The position numbers and the translations under genes were made by a program. Below are positions 31,801-42,919 of a stretch of 64,000 nucleotides of DNA, piece by piece. The notes under the pieces are model-generated. The model was not told where the DNA came from, ran no database searches, and worked only from the letters and a program-made list of their open reading frames with translations. How positions within the stretch are numbered: the stretch's first letter is position 1; every line of letters starts with the position of its first letter. This stretch comes from Crambe crambe (lineage: Eukaryota; Porifera; Demospongiae; Poecilosclerida; Crambeidae), in contig OZ004582.1 in NCBI GenBank assembly GCA_963924555.1, positions 4,030,001 to 4,094,000 on the forward strand. Reading direction: 5' to 3'.

Positions 31801-32140
31801 TACAGAATCACTCGTATGATTTTGTATATGATCCATAGACTGATTCTATAGCTGATTTTTCTTGGTCAAATCATCTGTTGAATCAATAATTGATTTGATT
31901 GTGCAGGAATCAATGCGTGATTTTTATATTTGATTTGGAATCATATGTATGATCAGGCATTGATTTCACACTGTAAAATCAGTTATGCAATACACATATG
32001 ATTCCATATGTGATTCATAGATTGGTTGAATAAGTGATTTTGTTCGACAAATCATCTGTTTAATCAATTGTTGATTTTATTGTGTATGAATCAAAACCTG
32101 ATTTCATTATTGATTTCATAAAAATGGATTACAGCACAGT
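31801..32140. repeat. Left subterminal repeats of the CACTA-like element
   Basis: Many short variants of ATGATTCAT / AATCA..TGATT in both orientations, for example AATCATCTGTTGAATCA and AATCATCTGTTTAATCA, over about 330 bp. In CACTA elements such clusters are the transposase or accessory-protein binding sites. Confidence 0.7.
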
Positions 32141-32557
32141 CATGTGATATCAACGTCATTGACAGTCATATGTATCCAACAAGTGAAGTGTTATATCAGC
32201 ACCTATTTCAGTCCTTCACAGAGCATTTTCATTCTCCTTTAAGTTTCTAGTATTTAAAGCATTATATACACTATACGTATACTCATTCAATAAGTGTGTA
32301 TTGAGAGGGGTATAGTTGTGTGACCACTAAGATATATAGCTAATCTCCTAGTCACAAACCTCAATGCCATCGATTAATTTGACCTCTGGTACAGTAATCC
32401 CAATCCTTGAAAAGGAGGAGTGCACATGATAATAATAAACCTGGGGACCATATTATATCATTGGTATGGTCCTAAACATAATCATCATTGATAAATCCAT
32501 CTAACTAACAAATTGCTATTAAGAATAGATCTCTTGGTTTACTTTATGTACCACATG
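32141..32557. other. Element interior without gene
   Basis: No coding signal between the subterminal repeats and the internal MITE. Confidence 0.4.
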
Positions 32558-32965
32558 CATAGGTGGAGGAACATAAATAATTACCTGGGGGGGCCAACCC
32601 CAAACCCCCATTGCACCATGCATACCTGACAATTAATTAAAAAACAAGAGTCAAAATTCAGTCAACACAAACAAGTTATATACGTAACAGTAAGTTCCAA
32701 AATAATTCTTCCTACCGATTCGTTTAGTTCAACAAATTCTTTTGCTACTTGGTAGCTAAACCTCAATTTTGTCTGTCATATCTTTAGAGTGATTTTCATG
32801 TTTGCATATTAATTGTCAATAGAGTTTAAAATGTTTCACTTTGCACATGCAGTCATGTATAATTGTTTCCTACAATGACAAATATTTGAATGAAATCTGG
32901 GGGGCCAAAACCATAAAAAATCTGGGGGCCATGGCCCCCTGGCCCCCCTGGTTCCTCCGCCTATG
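32558..32965. mobile_element. MITE with CATAGG(T/C)GGAGGAAC ends
   Basis: CATAGGTGGAGGAAC at the left and GTTCCTCCGCCTATG at the right are inverted, and ACATG is repeated on both flanks (32553-32557 and 32966-32970). Just inside both ends are GGGGGGCC/GGCCCCCC runs. It lies within the CACTA-like element, so it inserted there or was carried along. Confidence 0.8.
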
Positions 32966-33379
32966 ACATGGTTAAGTGATGGAAGAAATAATTATGAAGT
33001 ATTGTAACTTGTATGGATGGAGTTATTGATTAACTTTTCTTAGAGGTCGAGCAAAAATTAATAGTCTAGCTCTTGTTAATTTTAACATGCTGCTGGTTAA
33101 TTACACAAGCCTTATACAATAAATCATGTATGTGCTTGTATAAGACCACAATGTCATGTAGTCTAATAAACCAGTTGTAATACAATCCTCTCTATTTGTT
33201 TTGTGTGCTTAAAATTTAGCTCACCAATCACTTCGTAACAACTCTATTTCATTGACAGCAAGCATGCCATGATCAGGCTTGTGCTGACATAATCATTCAG
33301 GTCACATCTTTAATTCGATATAGCTGCACTGTAAAGTACCGAGAACATAGTCGATTGAGTTCTAAATATTAGGGATCAT
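32966..33379. other. No gene recognised
   Basis: AT-rich interior of the large element. Confidence 0.4.
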
Positions 33380-33655
33380 CGATAACACTATACACTATGA
33401 GTGCAAAAAATTTCTTCTAAATAAAAAGTGAAGTAGGGATAGCCATAAAATTTAGCTGCATTCCTATCACTCCTACCCTCCTAATTTCAATAATCACGCC
33501 TATATAATATATCACCCAACTTAAATCCCTACTCTTCACTCCCCCTTCAGCAATAAGTGAGTCAAGTAACCCCTTACTCGTACCCATCACCAAACTCAAG
33601 AATCACAGCAATAATGTTATTATAAAACTACTATTCCTACTTCACTCCTTAGGAG
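33380..33655. mobile_element. Single-arm copy of the fold-back family
   Basis: AGTGCAAAAAATTTCTTCTAAATAAAAAGTG..AAGTAGGGATAGCC (about 33399-33452) is the common terminal arm. The following TTAGCTGCATTCCTATCACTCC..CTACTTCACTCC matches one arm of 11775-12292. The mirror arm is absent, so only half of an element remains. Confidence 0.65.
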
Positions 33656-33663
33656 TGATAATG

Positions 33664-34190
33664 GTATTCATAGTTTGACCTCCAATTCCAAGGGACCTAT
33701 AGGACACTAAAACTCCCCAATTGTATTTCCTAAAGGGAGCAATCCTGCCAATTGGTAGGTGGGATCATGACCCGATCAGTCAAAATATAGTCGATCCTGC
33801 AACTTAATGAATATTAGGGATCATCAATAGTGCTATACACTATAGCGGTATTCATAGTTTGACCTCCAATTCCAAGGGACCTATAGGACACTAAAACTCC
33901 CCAATTGTATTTCCTAAAGGGAGCAATCCTGCCAATTGGTAGGTGGGATCATGACCCGATCAGTCAAAATATAGTCGATCCTGCAACTTAATGAATATTA
34001 GGAATCATCAATAGTGCTATACACTATAGCGGTATTCATAGTTTGACCTCCAATTCCAAGGGACCTATAGGACACCAACTCCCCAGTTGTATTTCCTGAA
34101 GGGGGCAATCCTGCCAGTTGGTAGGTGGGGTCACGACCACATCAGTCGAAATATAGCCGATTGAGGGGTGCTGGATATCACTATACACTG
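33664..34190. repeat. Tandem repeat, three units of 184 bp
   Basis: Units start at 33664, 33848 and 34032 (GTATTCATAGTTTGACCTCC..). The first two are nearly identical; the third is diverged and shorter. Non-coding. Confidence 0.9.
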
Positions 34191-34996
34191 TAATATGAGA
34201 AGTATAAGTAGCAAGTGAGGGAGTATACCTTGTATTAGGAGGACCATTCATTTCTGGCTTCCCAACTTTACTTAATGGCTATAAACTAAGAGTTGGAGAT
34301 GACCTAGACAATGATCAGAGTTGGAAATGAGTGAATATAGCTTTTCAACTTTGATTTTCTCATCGTATTCTATGGGTCACCATATTCTATTATGGTTGTT
34401 GGTGTCACTTCGATCACAAGATAATACGAGGGTGAACCCCTAATCAACTTAAACAATCAGCATAAACGCCCTAATTAGATTCACCATAATAGATTATACT
34501 TGAACCGAGATAAAAACAAGAGGCTAACAGAGACTAAATGCAACACAAATCAGAAGCTTAAATACATTCACAAGTGGATGATTTAAGTTTAACCACACAG
34601 TATAGTTATCAATACATAAGATAGTTAACAGTATTCCACAGCAGGTACAACTTCAAACAGTTATGTGTGGTTTGAGAAATTTAATTGAGTAAATTGAAAC
34701 AACAACACAAAATAACAACAACAGCAAAACAAAACAAAGCAACAACCATCAGAATATGTATAGTTCATCAATATCAACAGTCAATTTTAACTCTAGCTCC
34801 TAAGAGAATCACACAACCTGCAATTCATATAATCAGTGTGTTATTACTGTTGAATGGGTGATTTAAAAATACCAGCCATGTTAGCCAGCCATCTAGGCTG
34901 TTACCATCGGACACCACGTGGAGGTATGACTGGATTCATGTCCGACACAACATACAACACAGACAATAATTAAGACATACAACACAAATAATAATG
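34191..34996. other. No gene recognised
   Basis: AT- and A-rich interior of the large element (ACAACAACA-type stretch near 34700-34745). Confidence 0.4.
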
Positions 34997-35210
34997 CATG
35001 GATGTTGTGTGCATTAATAGAACATAAAATAAAAGCATGTGGTGCATCTGGGGGCATGTCGTCCAGGCATGTAGAAAAACAATAAGGAATAACGTAAAAC
35101 ACATACATTGGATCCATGGATGTTGTGTGCATTAAGAGAACACAAAATAAGGGCATGTGGTGCATCTGGGGGCATGTCATCCAGGCATGTAAAAACAAAC
35201 AGGCAACAAA
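34997..35210. repeat. Tandem duplication of a 118-bp unit
   Basis: CATGGATGTTGTGTGCATTA..GCATCTGGGGGCATGTC..CCAGGCATGTA begins at 34997 and again at 35115 with few differences. It lies 3' of the transposase gene. Confidence 0.85.
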
Positions 35211-35571
35211 AAATGGGGGAGGGAAGGATATGGGTCCATCAATCTAAATTTAAAAAAAAGGTAGCATGGAGTGAGTAGAATAACATGTTCATCATGCAGA
35301 TTCATGCTTTGTAACCCATAAAGTCGTTGTCAAATTATCTGTAGTCCCAACAATGCCAACTCCAGGGGGTAATGGATACAATTGGGACCCAAAATTTTGT
35401 CATTAAGTTTGACTTTGTAGAGCTTTTAGAGCTATAATTATAATAATTACAAGTAAAACATAACCACAAAAAGCAATTTGACATGTGACTACTCTGACCC
35501 TACATGACACATGGACCCTGGTAGCTGGAAAGTTATAGTAGCTAGCAGCTAATCATTGACAAGTGACTCAC

Positions 35572-38086
35572 CTACTTTGGCAGCTCAGACACAAAGTAAA
35601 AGGGTTCATTGGCCTTCGTAGCAGCAAGAACACATCGGCATAAGAACCGTCTAGGACTAATGATCCGATCCCTTTGGTACAAGTTCTTGGTTACCATGAA
35701 CTTCTTTGATAAAGGGTCTGCAGTCTCTGATTTGAACTTCAACCATGTCACATAGGAGAGGTAATGAAGCTTTGCCTGAGCATCCACAACTACAGTAATA
35801 GTGAAGAAGTACCTTACCACTCCAAAGTAAGGAGCCAGCACATTCTCATCATCGACAAACACAGCTTTCACTACACTGCTGCGGTCTGAGGAATTGAAAT
35901 CACTGGAAACGTTCTGTCCATTAACTGAGCAACGACCATACTTGTGAAGTCTAGGTTGAATGTAATCTAGATGGCTGCCATATAGGTCTTCAAAAAATCT
36001 CCTCAACTCAATGAGCAAAGACGGCTCAATCTTCAAGTTTCGCTTGCATGGATGGTGGAGTTTGATGGGCCAATTCCTTACATCACCTTTGTCTAATGCT
36101 ATCTGGAGGTCAAATCTTGACTCTGGAGGTGAAGAAAGTGCAGAGAGAACCCAAAAGGTCCGTGGGTAGGAATGGAGCTGTGGATCACTGTCTGCTGGTG
36201 TGTCTACAAACTCTTTCAAGCTAGAGGGGATGTTAGAAGCTTCTATAGTTGGGAGATTTGAGTTGAAGGACAATGAGCCTCTCATAAACCTGTTGGCCAC
36301 TTCAACTTCTACTGACCTGTTGCTGTTAGGTGTACCTGCCATCACACCATTTAACCTCTCGTAGCTAAAACACCAAAAGGTATGTGGTGGACCGAGGTCA
36401 AGGATGATGTCAGGTAAATGGAGACTCATGTGATAATTAACTGAAACAGCCCACTTGCCATAGACCTTGCAAAAAAGTTCATGATGCTCATGTAACATCC
36501 TGTACAGAGATGCAATTGTGTCTAGCGAGAAGGAGGGAGCTACTATGGTTGCTACTATTTCTGATAGCAGAACTAATGATTTGTATGCCATCTGCGGAAG
36601 AAGTTTGTACATGCAAGGGACTGCACATACAATGATGTATGTTTTCCACTGGTCAGCAGTAACACCAGTTACTCCGTCATTATCAAACATGCTTGATGGC
36701 AACCTTCCTATGTCATACGGGATCCTTATACTTTTCAATCTCCGTACCAACTCACATTTTTCTCTGGATGACAACAACGTAAGATTCAGCTCTGTCTCTC
36801 TTCTGACCATCCCAAGAAGAAAGGTGTGCATGGGATCAACCGTTGTCATTCGGACAATATCAAAGTACGGGAGCCTGGTTAGTTCCGAGTACCTCACCCC
36901 ATTCTTCTGTGCGATACGTGTGGCTTCTGCTCGTGTGGTCGCACATCTGAATTCCTCGGCCTGTGTGAGTACCTCTTCGTGAGTTCTTGCTGTAATTGAT
37001 GTTGATGTGTAGTATGACATTTTTCCAGATGCCCCTACAGTGCCTGGTTCCCGTTCAGCCTGAAACTTGCACCTAGAGCAACCAAAATCAGCCTTATGGC
37101 CAAGGAATTGTGTTATTTTTCGCATGGCAGGCAGGTCTGTAGCTACAGCTAGAAGAGCAGCTCTCACACACTGTGATCCATCTTGGTTGAGTGGGGTTCC
37201 TTTCCACAACTCTAGTAGGTCATCAACTAGTGGTTGGAGGAAGCTGTTAATGTGAGTTGGAGGTTCGTCTGGTCCTGGAATAATACCTACATAATTATGA
37301 TAATTCTGTTTAAAGTCTTTTACATTCATTTCTATCTTATTATATTGGTGCCCATCTATTATTGTACACATATATACCTGCTATTATCGTCCATTTTTTC
37401 TTATATCTCTCTTCCCGGGGCAAATTGAGGACTGTCATCATTATAGCTGCCACTTTGTATTCAGATCTTTTGAAGGGCCTGAACCAATCAACATTCAACA
37501 TCAGAGCCAAATTAAATTTACTGTCAAAGAATCCCTGGGATGCAAATTTCTGCCAAATGTGACCATCTTTAACGTCCTTAAGAATGGAGTCGCTCCTCAC
37601 ACTTGGGTACTCTAGTAGTGAAACAAATTCTTCTGATGTATAGAATTTCTTCAGCCATGTGGAAGGAGCAACGAATTGAAATTTTTTGTATGCAGTCCAC
37701 TTTTGTCTTCCATGGGACAATCTTCTCCTGTATCCAAGAGATGTTCCGCACAATCTACCAAAGATAGTACTGTTGCAATTTTGCTCTCCAACATTATGTA
37801 GAGCAAAACATTTTTCATTAGGACACACTGAGTAAATTTTCTTGTCCATTACAGTATGAATATCAGCATTTTGGACTGCCGATGTTAAAGTCGTGGGGAA
37901 AAATAAATGTAGTGGATGCTTGATAATTGCTAGTATCATTGAGATGAATGCAAGAACACAAGTGGCTGCTTTGTTTGTGATCTGAAAACGATCTTGTATT
38001 CTGAAAAAAACAATCAAAATCCACCGGAGAAATATGAAATTCTCCCCATCACTGCTGACAATGTGTTCATTCACATCCGCACCAGG

Positions 38087-38127
<41 letters not shown>

Positions 38128-38536
38128 AGTCACCATCACCATTATCTATGAATTCATCATTAGCATTGAAGTCTTCACCACTATTATCACTATCATCATC
38201 ACTATCATCATTGTTGTCACCCCTATCATCGACACCGTCATTATTGCAGTGACCAAGATTGCTTCCATTGCCATCATCATTATCAGTGGACATGGCACAC
38301 TCTTCTTCTTCCAATTCTTTAAGTATTAGTAGTAATGATGTATAATGCAGGACTAACAATACTCTGTATATAGCTACATAGTAAAAACTATATAACTTAC
38401 CAACTGATGGATTCAACATGTCACCATAAACTGAAAGATGGTTTCTTGTTGTGGAATATGAAACATATTTAGTTCCTCTACAGAAACCACACACACATCT
38501 GTACCTCTTTCTAGAGCGAGTAATATTAGTAGCCAT
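35572..38536 (-). CDS. EnSpm/CACTA-type (tnp2-like) transposase
   Basis: The best model has three exons: 38536-38401, 38316-37378 and 37286-35572, with introns of 84 and 91 bp (GTAAGT..AAAG; GTATAT..GTAG) and phases that fit, giving about 929 residues. ATG 38536 is preferred over the upstream ATG at 38560. The N-terminus has a zinc-like CVCGFC..H motif, then a long acidic Asp run (about 38080-38130). The core has WFRPFKRSEYKVAA, LGHKADFGCSRCKF, VRMTTVDPMHTFLLGM (conserved D and H of the tnp2 fold) and PDIILDLGPPHTFWCFSYERLNG (DUF4218-like segment). It should act in the nucleus to cut and join the CACAGG ends. No stop or shift is seen in the main exons, so it may be recently active. The short gap near 38030 could hide another small intron. 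Confidence 0.85.
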
Positions 38537-38637
38537 GTTGCTATGTGGGCTGGGGCACATAACTCAGAGCATGCGCATCGTGAATATCTACTGCGCAAGC
38601 TCATAGTAACTCTAGGTTACGGATCCGTATAGAGAAG
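38537..38637. promoter_or_regulatory. Shared divergent promoter of the CACTA-like element
   Basis: Only 101 bp separate the transposase ATG (38536, minus) and the accessory-gene ATG (38638, plus). The interval includes GAGCATGCGCATC and TACTGCGCAAGC. Both transcripts must start within or around it. Inferred from gene geometry. Confidence 0.55.
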
Positions 38638-40050
38638 ATGGATCTTAACGGCCACGGTGAGTACAATTGGCATGCTTCACGCTCGAGCCATCAGGTCATT
38701 ATGGAGGAGTTGCGCAGCATGCGTGCAGAGAATGCTAGTATACTTAAAAGCGTGGAGAGGGTTGAAAGAGGTAAGTATGTTAATTGCTAACTAAGCTGTA
38801 GGTACGTATAATTGATGTGGCTATTGACCAGAATGCCGTGATATGATGAAAATAATGCAGGAAAGGCTAGGAAAAGTGGAAGAAGGTTAAGGTTTATACT
38901 TATTACACATTTCAGATAATATAGCTAACACTTGCATGATTGTAGCTATTGCAGGACCTGTTAGGAAGAGTTCGAGTTTAACTGAATTAATACCAATGGT
39001 GAGTGAGTACTTTATAACTAAGCTGATCCATAATAATTACTAACACTTAAGGAATCACTGCAAGATGTTTTTGATAGTGAAGATATGAGGGGGGTGTTAC
39101 AATACGATAGAAAATGTTGGAGTGAGATAGAAGAAGATGTAAAGGAGAAAATGATAGACCTGTTGAAGAATAACTTAATAGCAATGAGAAGAGAGGTATG
39201 AAATACACGTAATACATGTAACTATTATTATCACTACATTGTGTACAGGTTCCACCAGAGAGAGAGATCATCAAGAGAATGAGGAATTTTTATGGGGTAA
39301 GAAGGAGCACGAGCTTGACTAATTTGGATAATGAAAAAAAGAGGAAGAGGAAGAAGTCAATCAAGGCCAGCAGGATTACATATGTATGTTGCAGCTCTGA
39401 TTAGCAACTATAGTTTTCATCATAGCAATTACACAATATGTAGATGGCAAGGGAGGAGGCAGTAAGGAAGGCAGTGAATGAAGGGACAATAAATTTGATG
39501 AATAAGGATGAAGTTAAAAGGATCCGAAAAGGAATACCTAAGGTGAGGTTTATTAGGTATGTATTACTCAGGTGAACTACTCTATAAATTATTATGATAA
39601 TTAGGTTGTGATTGAGAGTGTAGTTAGCAGTGATGATGAAGATGTGGAAAAGAGGGCGGAGAAGCGGGTGGAGAAGCGGATGGAGATTTTGAAGAAGGCA
39701 AGGAGAGTAAAGGCCCAGAAAAGGGAAACGGCTAAGGTAGTATAGCTATATATGTACACATAAATTATTAATACTGGTTATAATTATTGGTAATACAGAG
39801 ATGTAATATTCCAGAAAGTCCACCACTATTTGACAGTGGTGATCCACATCTGGCTGGTTATTGTAAGTTGATTCACACAACATTGCATAATATTATCTAA
39901 TGACTGTGGTTTATTAATTAGCTCCTGATAGTGACGAAACACAATGGCCTCCTCCTGGTTATTGTAAGTTGATTCATAGTTGTTTGTATCCACACATTAT
40001 GACTTATCATTGTAGCTCCTACTTCAGCGGCACAGAACTATTATTATTAG
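38638..40050 (+). CDS. Ten-exon accessory protein of the CACTA-like element, 293 aa
   Basis: Ten exons join in one uninterrupted frame: 38638-38770, 38832-38885, 38955-38998, 39052-39195, 39249-39383, 39444-39542, 39605-39736, 39799-39862, 39922-39963, 40016-40050 (882 bp with stop). All introns are 52-69 bp with GT..AG. The N-terminal ~75 residues look like a coiled coil (EELRSMRAENASILKSVERV). The middle holds ESLQDVFDSEDMRGVLQYDR and a basic helical stretch. A Lys/Arg cluster (KKRKRKKSIK) suggests nuclear import. The tail is Pro/Tyr-rich (WPPPGYSP). Exons 8, 9 and 10 share the exon-end GY and near-identical intron starts, so exon 9 is a local duplication. I recognise no named domain. By position it corresponds to the second gene (TnpA-like) of CACTA elements. 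Confidence 0.8.
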
Positions 40051-40129
40051 TAAAATACAGACATTCCTCATCCCTATCAAATTAAATATTGACTGTAACT
40101 ATTAATAAGAAATTTCATGACATCACATG

Positions 40130-40402
40130 TGCATTAATAAAAAGGTGGAATTGGAATCAGATTCCAATGAATTCAAATCAATGCATGATTTTATAATTGA
40201 TTATAAATCAGTTAATGATTCCATAAATGAATTTTCATCTATGAAATCAGCCAATGATTTTGAAATCATTTATGAATCTACACCGGTGATTCTACACATG
40301 ATTGATAGATGATTCATAGTTGAAAAGTCTATTAAATACGTTATGGATCCATAGCTGATTTTTATCTATAAATCAAATACAAAATCAGTCATTTATTTCA
40401 TT
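40130..40402. repeat. Right subterminal repeats of the CACTA-like element
   Basis: AATCAG, ATGATT, ATTCAT and ATGAAT-type motifs recur in both orientations (for example AATGATTTTGAAATCATTT), mirroring the left cluster at 31801-32140. The region has an open frame on the plus strand that is only a by-product. Confidence 0.7.
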
Positions 40403-40420
40403 GAAAGATTACCTGTGGAT

Positions 40421-41060
40421 TTTGAATCCATGTTTGGCCAATGCTTGCAGAGTAAGTTCCAGGACTTTCAAATGCTCTTCCCAAGTCTGGGTATAAACCA
40501 CGACATCATCTATGTACGCTCTTGCTCCATGCACTCCTGCCAATACTGTGTCCATTACTTTCTGGAAATGTGCAGGTGCATTCTTTAATCCGAAGGGAAG
40601 TCTTGAGTATTCCCATTTCCCATGAGGTGTAACGAAAGCAGTTTTGTGTTGATCTTCTTTCGCCACAGGAATTTGTAGAAAACCTTTTGCAAGGTCCATA
40701 GTTGTAATGAATTGTGCTCCTGCCACCTCTTGTAATACTTCTTCCATCCTTGGTAGCGGATAAACCACCGTCTCTGTAATGGCATTTAGAGCCTTGTAAT
40801 CTGTACAGGGCCTCACTGACCCATCTGGTTTTGGCACTGGTACTATAGGTGAACTCCAAGGGCTGCTTGATGTGGCTGTAATGCCTAACTTCTCCAGACT
40901 TGCAGTCTCCTCCTTGACCTTGTCCACCCAATGATATGCCAGTCTTCTAGGATACTGTGCAACTGGCCGTGCCTCTCCAGTCTTGATGTATAGGACATAA
41001 GTCGATAGCTGGCCTAGCAACCACCTTGGTGTTCCAAGTTTTGGGGTGGTAAGCGGGAAT
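40421..41060 (-). pseudogene. 5' part of the interrupted gypsy reverse transcriptase
   Basis: Reading leftward from about 41060: GEARPVAQYPRRLAYHW, SSPWSSPIVPVPKPDGSVR, TTMDLAKGFLQIPVA, FVTPHGKWEYSRLPFGLKNAPA, and the catalytic box YIDDVVVYT (about 40505), ending at the GAT where the 8.6-kb element begins. Reading resumes at 31782. It belongs to the Ty3/gypsy group. The upstream end merges in frame with a different zinc-type gene at about 41060, so no protease or upstream integrase is seen. Confidence 0.8.
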
Positions 41061-41952
41061 TTACACGCTGGGAGTAGCAACTCTATATTCTTTTTATAAC
41101 GACTGTGAGCAGAAGGTAGTGTGATTGCTCTATTTTCTTGCAATTCATGTGCTACACTAATGATTTTCAATTTTAGTGCAACTTCAATCAATTCATTCTC
41201 CTCATTAATCTCAAATGGTAGGGTGGGTGTTGAGTTTTTAATGGCTATCACCAGACTTAAAAGGTCACTGTCACTTGTTAGCGACTTCCCTTTTGATCGT
41301 TTCACCACCTCTAGATAATATCTGTAGCATGCCATGCATATCTTTTCACCAGAGGATATTGTGCCTGAAAACCCAGTGTATTATCGTAGGTGATTCAAAA
41401 ATATTTCTGGTTCAGAACAGGTACGGAAACTAGAAGATCCTGTAATAGTGGAAGAACAGACAGCGCAGTTCTTTTGGTAGCTAATTGGATCAAGCTCTTT
41501 GTGAAGCATTCGATAGTGCTTGCTACATAGGTCTGTTTCTTCTTTATTCATATCTAGTACAGGTGTGCACTTCAAGATTTCACTAACTGCTTCTCTGTTC
41601 ACTAATTTAGTGGTCCGACATGCAGAATTACTACATTCTGGTACTTCGCATTATTTATCATCAAAAGTGACTGTTGTTGCCACCGTGGTTGATGGTCAAT
41701 TGGATCCCTATACCCACTACCTATGTTATCACGGCAGTTTCGGCAGATACATGTATCTGGCAGTAAAGTCAAATTGGGCTCAATTGTCTACAAATATAAA
41801 CATTGCCTGATTTTTCCACTTCATTGGATGAGTATATATTGGTTGTACTTCCTTGCAGAGAGAGCAGTGTTCACAAGGACGGCCTACATGGACATCAGAG
41901 AAAACGAATTTGGAAGGGACACTCTTTGATTTATTCCTTGTTGCTGATGCCA
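41061..41952 (-). pseudogene. Zinc-cluster mobile-type gene fragment, unknown function
   Basis: From ATG 41952: KFVFSDVHVGRPCEHCSLCKEVQPIY, then (one frame over) DTCICRNCRDN, then LCSKHYRMLHKELDP..CAVCSSTITG (about 41540-41440) and ICMACYRYYLEVVKRSKG..TSDSDL (about 41345-41290). Repeated Cys/His pairs in this order recur in a multicopy animal family with unknown role. At least two frame changes and a stop near 41383 break it. The last part (to about 41061) runs without a stop into the gypsy reverse transcriptase. Confidence 0.5.
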
Positions 41953-42919
41953 TTATTTTGAATCTATTTTTTAAATGGATAATATTTGTACACCATTTTG
42001 ACTATGCACATTATAGTTAACTTATTTTTATACCTGTATGGTTTCTGGCTATTGTAGAGTAACCACTTATCAGTAAGTGGCAAGTCAAGTACCTCTAACA
42101 TGCGGTCGCCAATGAATATTTCTGATGCGCATGTTCCAATTCAAGCCCGGGTGATACAAAATCATGATCAATTGGTAAGAGGCATAGAACTAGTCTAAAC
42201 AAAATGAAATTTGGATACATGATAGATTCATCTATGTACTAGAATTGATTAAAAAAGTTCAATAAATTTCAACCATGGGGAACGCTGGTCGGTAGTGAAT
42301 TGTATAGGTCCCTCGAATCGTCAGTTTTCAAGTGATCAGGTAAAACTTCCCATAACTTTCTTCCCAAGTTACTTGTAAGCTGGAAACAAAATGGAAAGGA
42401 TAGATCAAAGATTAAACTATATATTTTTTTTCTAATCGTTCACAACAAGAAAATGTTGCGCATAATGTGTCCATATAATACGACAAAATTTTTGCTTAGT
42501 TTATTATAATTAATGCCCGCTTAACCACAACTTCCAGTCATGCAAATAAATTGTCCCCGTGGCGTATTGACTGTAGAGTCAGGAGGTGAGAAACTAACTT
42601 CTCTCTAACTCTAGTTCGAGACTCCACCCACTTCAAACGCATGCTCCACGTGGACAGTGCAGTCCTGCCTTTTTTTCTTTTTCTTTTTTGTGTATATGTC
42701 CGACTAATTTTACTAAATGACCAATCAAATCTCATTTTGCTAGGACAAGTTGTCCTGGCAACATTGAACCCTTATTTTTGGCTCTGTATTCGGGACAATA
42801 TATGACATGTGTGGAATAGAAATATGTTCTTAGTCTCAGAATCACCCATTTCACATCAATCTAAGTGTTTGGACAGAGAAAGAGCTTAGGAAGGACATGC
42901 CTGGAAGGAATTTGGACTG
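41953..42919. other. No gene recognised
   Basis: Possible 5' flank of the zinc-cluster gene, then spacer. No domain is identified in its short open frames. Confidence 0.4.

Larger units (their letters stand above)
31786..40417. mobile_element. 8.6-kb EnSpm/CACTA-like DNA transposon inserted in a gypsy pol gene
   Basis: The element starts CACAGGTAATCTTTC (31786-31800) and ends with the exact complement (40403-40417). It is flanked by GAT on both sides (31783-31785 and 40418-40420), a 3-bp duplication as expected for CACTA elements. Removing it with one GAT restores a continuous reverse transcriptase reading on the minus strand, which proves the boundaries. Inside: AT-rich subterminal repeats at both ends, a transposase gene (minus, 35572-38536) and a divergently transcribed ten-exon gene (plus, 38638-40050) sharing a 100-bp promoter interval. 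Passenger MITEs and tandem repeats occupy 32558-35200. Terminal CACAG instead of CACTA is within the variation known in animals. Confidence 0.9.

Noticed and set aside
37994-38329. Plus-strand frame with long Ile runs resembling a membrane protein
   Set aside because: Opposite-strand reading of the CAT-type (Asp-coding) repeat within the transposase N-terminus.
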